Source: Actinacidiphila epipremni (lineage in GTDB: Bacteria; Actinomycetota; Actinomycetes; Streptomycetales; Streptomycetaceae). From it: 64,000 nucleotides of DNA. The stretch lies in contig NZ_JAATEJ010000011.1 in the NCBI RefSeq assembly GCF_012034175.1, positions 62,001 through 126,000 on the forward strand, read 5' to 3'. A program made the translations under genes and the position numbers. Under the pieces are notes generated by a model. The model made no database searches, was not told the DNA's origin, and saw only the letters and a list, made by a program, of their open reading frames with translations. Each line of letters starts with the position of its first letter. The stretch's first letter is position 1. Of this stretch, positions 63,585 through 64,000 are shown one piece after another.

Positions 63585-64000
63585 TCAGCGGGCGTAGAGG
63601 GCCTCGACCTCGGCGGCGAACTCGTCGAGCACCACCTGGCGCTTGAGCTTCAGCGACGGCGTCAGGTGGCCGGAGGCTTCGGTGAACTGCCCCGGCAGGA
63701 TGCGGAACTTACGGACCGACTCGGCGCGCGAGACCGCCTCGTTGCCCTCGTCGACGGCCTGCTGCACGGCGGCCAGCAGGTCGGGGTCGTCGGCGAGTTC
63801 GGCGACGGTGCGGCCGGTCTTGCCGTGCTGTTCGGCCCAGCGCGGCAGGAATTCCTCGTCGAGGGTGATCAGCGCGGCCACGAACGGCTTGGCGTCGCCG
63901 ACGACCATGCACTCGGCGATGAGCGCGTGCGCCCTGATCCGGTCCTCGATCACCGCCGGGGCGACGTTCTTGCCGCCGGCGGTGACGATGATCTCCTTCT
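63585..64000 (-). CDS. long-chain fatty-acid--CoA ligase, C-terminal part only
   Basis: The last 138 codons of an AMP-forming acyl-CoA synthetase that continues beyond the right edge. KEIIVTAGGKNVAPAVIEDR is the A10 motif with the catalytic Lys, followed by VVGDAKPFVAALITLDEEFL. The end LTPSLKLKRQVVLDEFAAEVEALY is typical of the FadD15-type ligases (TPSxKxxR). It activates fatty acids via acyl-AMP. The start is not in the window. Confidence 0.9.
   Translation of the reverse strand, partial: KEIIVTAGGKNVAPAVIEDRIRAHALIAECMVVGDAKPFVAALITLDEEFLPRWAEQHGKTGRTVAELADDPDLLAAVQQAVDEGNEAVSRAESVRKFRILPGQFTEASGHLTPSLKLKRQVVLDEFAAEVEALYAR

Overview
The window is about 64 kb of very GC-rich (roughly 73-75%) actinobacterial chromosome. 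Gene content and order point to a Streptomyces or close relative (Streptomycetaceae). The evidence is the mraZ-to-divIVA division and cell-wall cluster followed by ileS, the MacRS-type two-component pair, a two-domain geosmin synthase, a PASTA-domain Ser/Thr kinase, a fused TrpE-TrpG, GTG starts, and frequent start codons lying 6-7 nt after a TANNNT -10 box. Nearly all of it is core chromosome. I see no tRNA, rRNA, CRISPR array, insertion sequence or prophage.

Layout. 1-3028: end of a CPA1 Na+/H+ antiporter, an RluA/RluD-type pseudouridine synthase, lspA and a DksA/TraR-like protein, all on the minus strand. 3150-6602: a translational T-box leader and ileS (plus). 6744-25693: the dcw/division cluster, transcribed right to left: mraZ, rsmH, ftsL, [repeat block], ftsI, murE, murF, mraY, murD, ftsW, murG, ftsQ, ftsZ, pgeF, yggS, sepF, yggT, divIVA. 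25854-31490 (plus): beta-carbonic anhydrase, then a tightly coupled MoxR / DUF58 / transglutaminase operon. 31663-33652 (minus): DUF3040 protein, SAM methyltransferase, SAV_6107-type HEPN protein. 33818-39430 (plus): TetR regulator, DUF4126 membrane protein, CrtI-like flavoprotein, geosmin synthase. 39424-43886 (minus): Tyr/Gln/Pro-rich membrane protein, metF, thiE, Rv2175c-like DNA-binding protein, FAD oxidoreductase. 44483-49009 (plus): TPP riboswitch, thiO-thiS-thiG, PASTA kinase. 49040-52083: sulfite-oxidase-like enzyme, bfr facing bfd, class II DAHP synthase. 52245-57357 (plus): secreted amidase with a five-repeat C-terminus, then a trp leader peptide/attenuator and trpEG. 57408-61956 (minus): uridine kinase, pfkA, macR-macS, 1-acylglycerol-phosphate acyltransferase. 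62189-64000: esterase, small membrane protein, and the C-terminus of a long-chain acyl-CoA ligase.

How it works together. The long minus-strand cluster makes lipid II (MurE, F, D, MraY, MurG), flips and polymerises it at the septum (FtsW, FtsI), and builds the divisome (FtsQ, FtsL, FtsZ, SepF) and the tip polarisome (DivIVA). MraZ sits at the head, with four GTGGnG operator repeats lying over its own promoter. Aromatic amino acid synthesis is represented by the class II DAHP synthase and an attenuated trpEG. Thiamine synthesis is controlled by a TPP riboswitch, and isoleucyl-tRNA supply by a T-box.

The most notable non-genic signal is a family of modular intergenic repeats at three places: between ftsL and ftsI, after the transglutaminase gene, and before the TPP riboswitch. 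These include a perfect 29-bp inverted pair and a perfect 74-bp inverted pair. I did not find a clearly undescribed multi-gene system. The best candidates for new work are this repeat family, the MraZ operator array, the short trp leader, the PPi-type active site in PfkA, and the iron-box/convergent-overlap arrangement at bfr-bfd.
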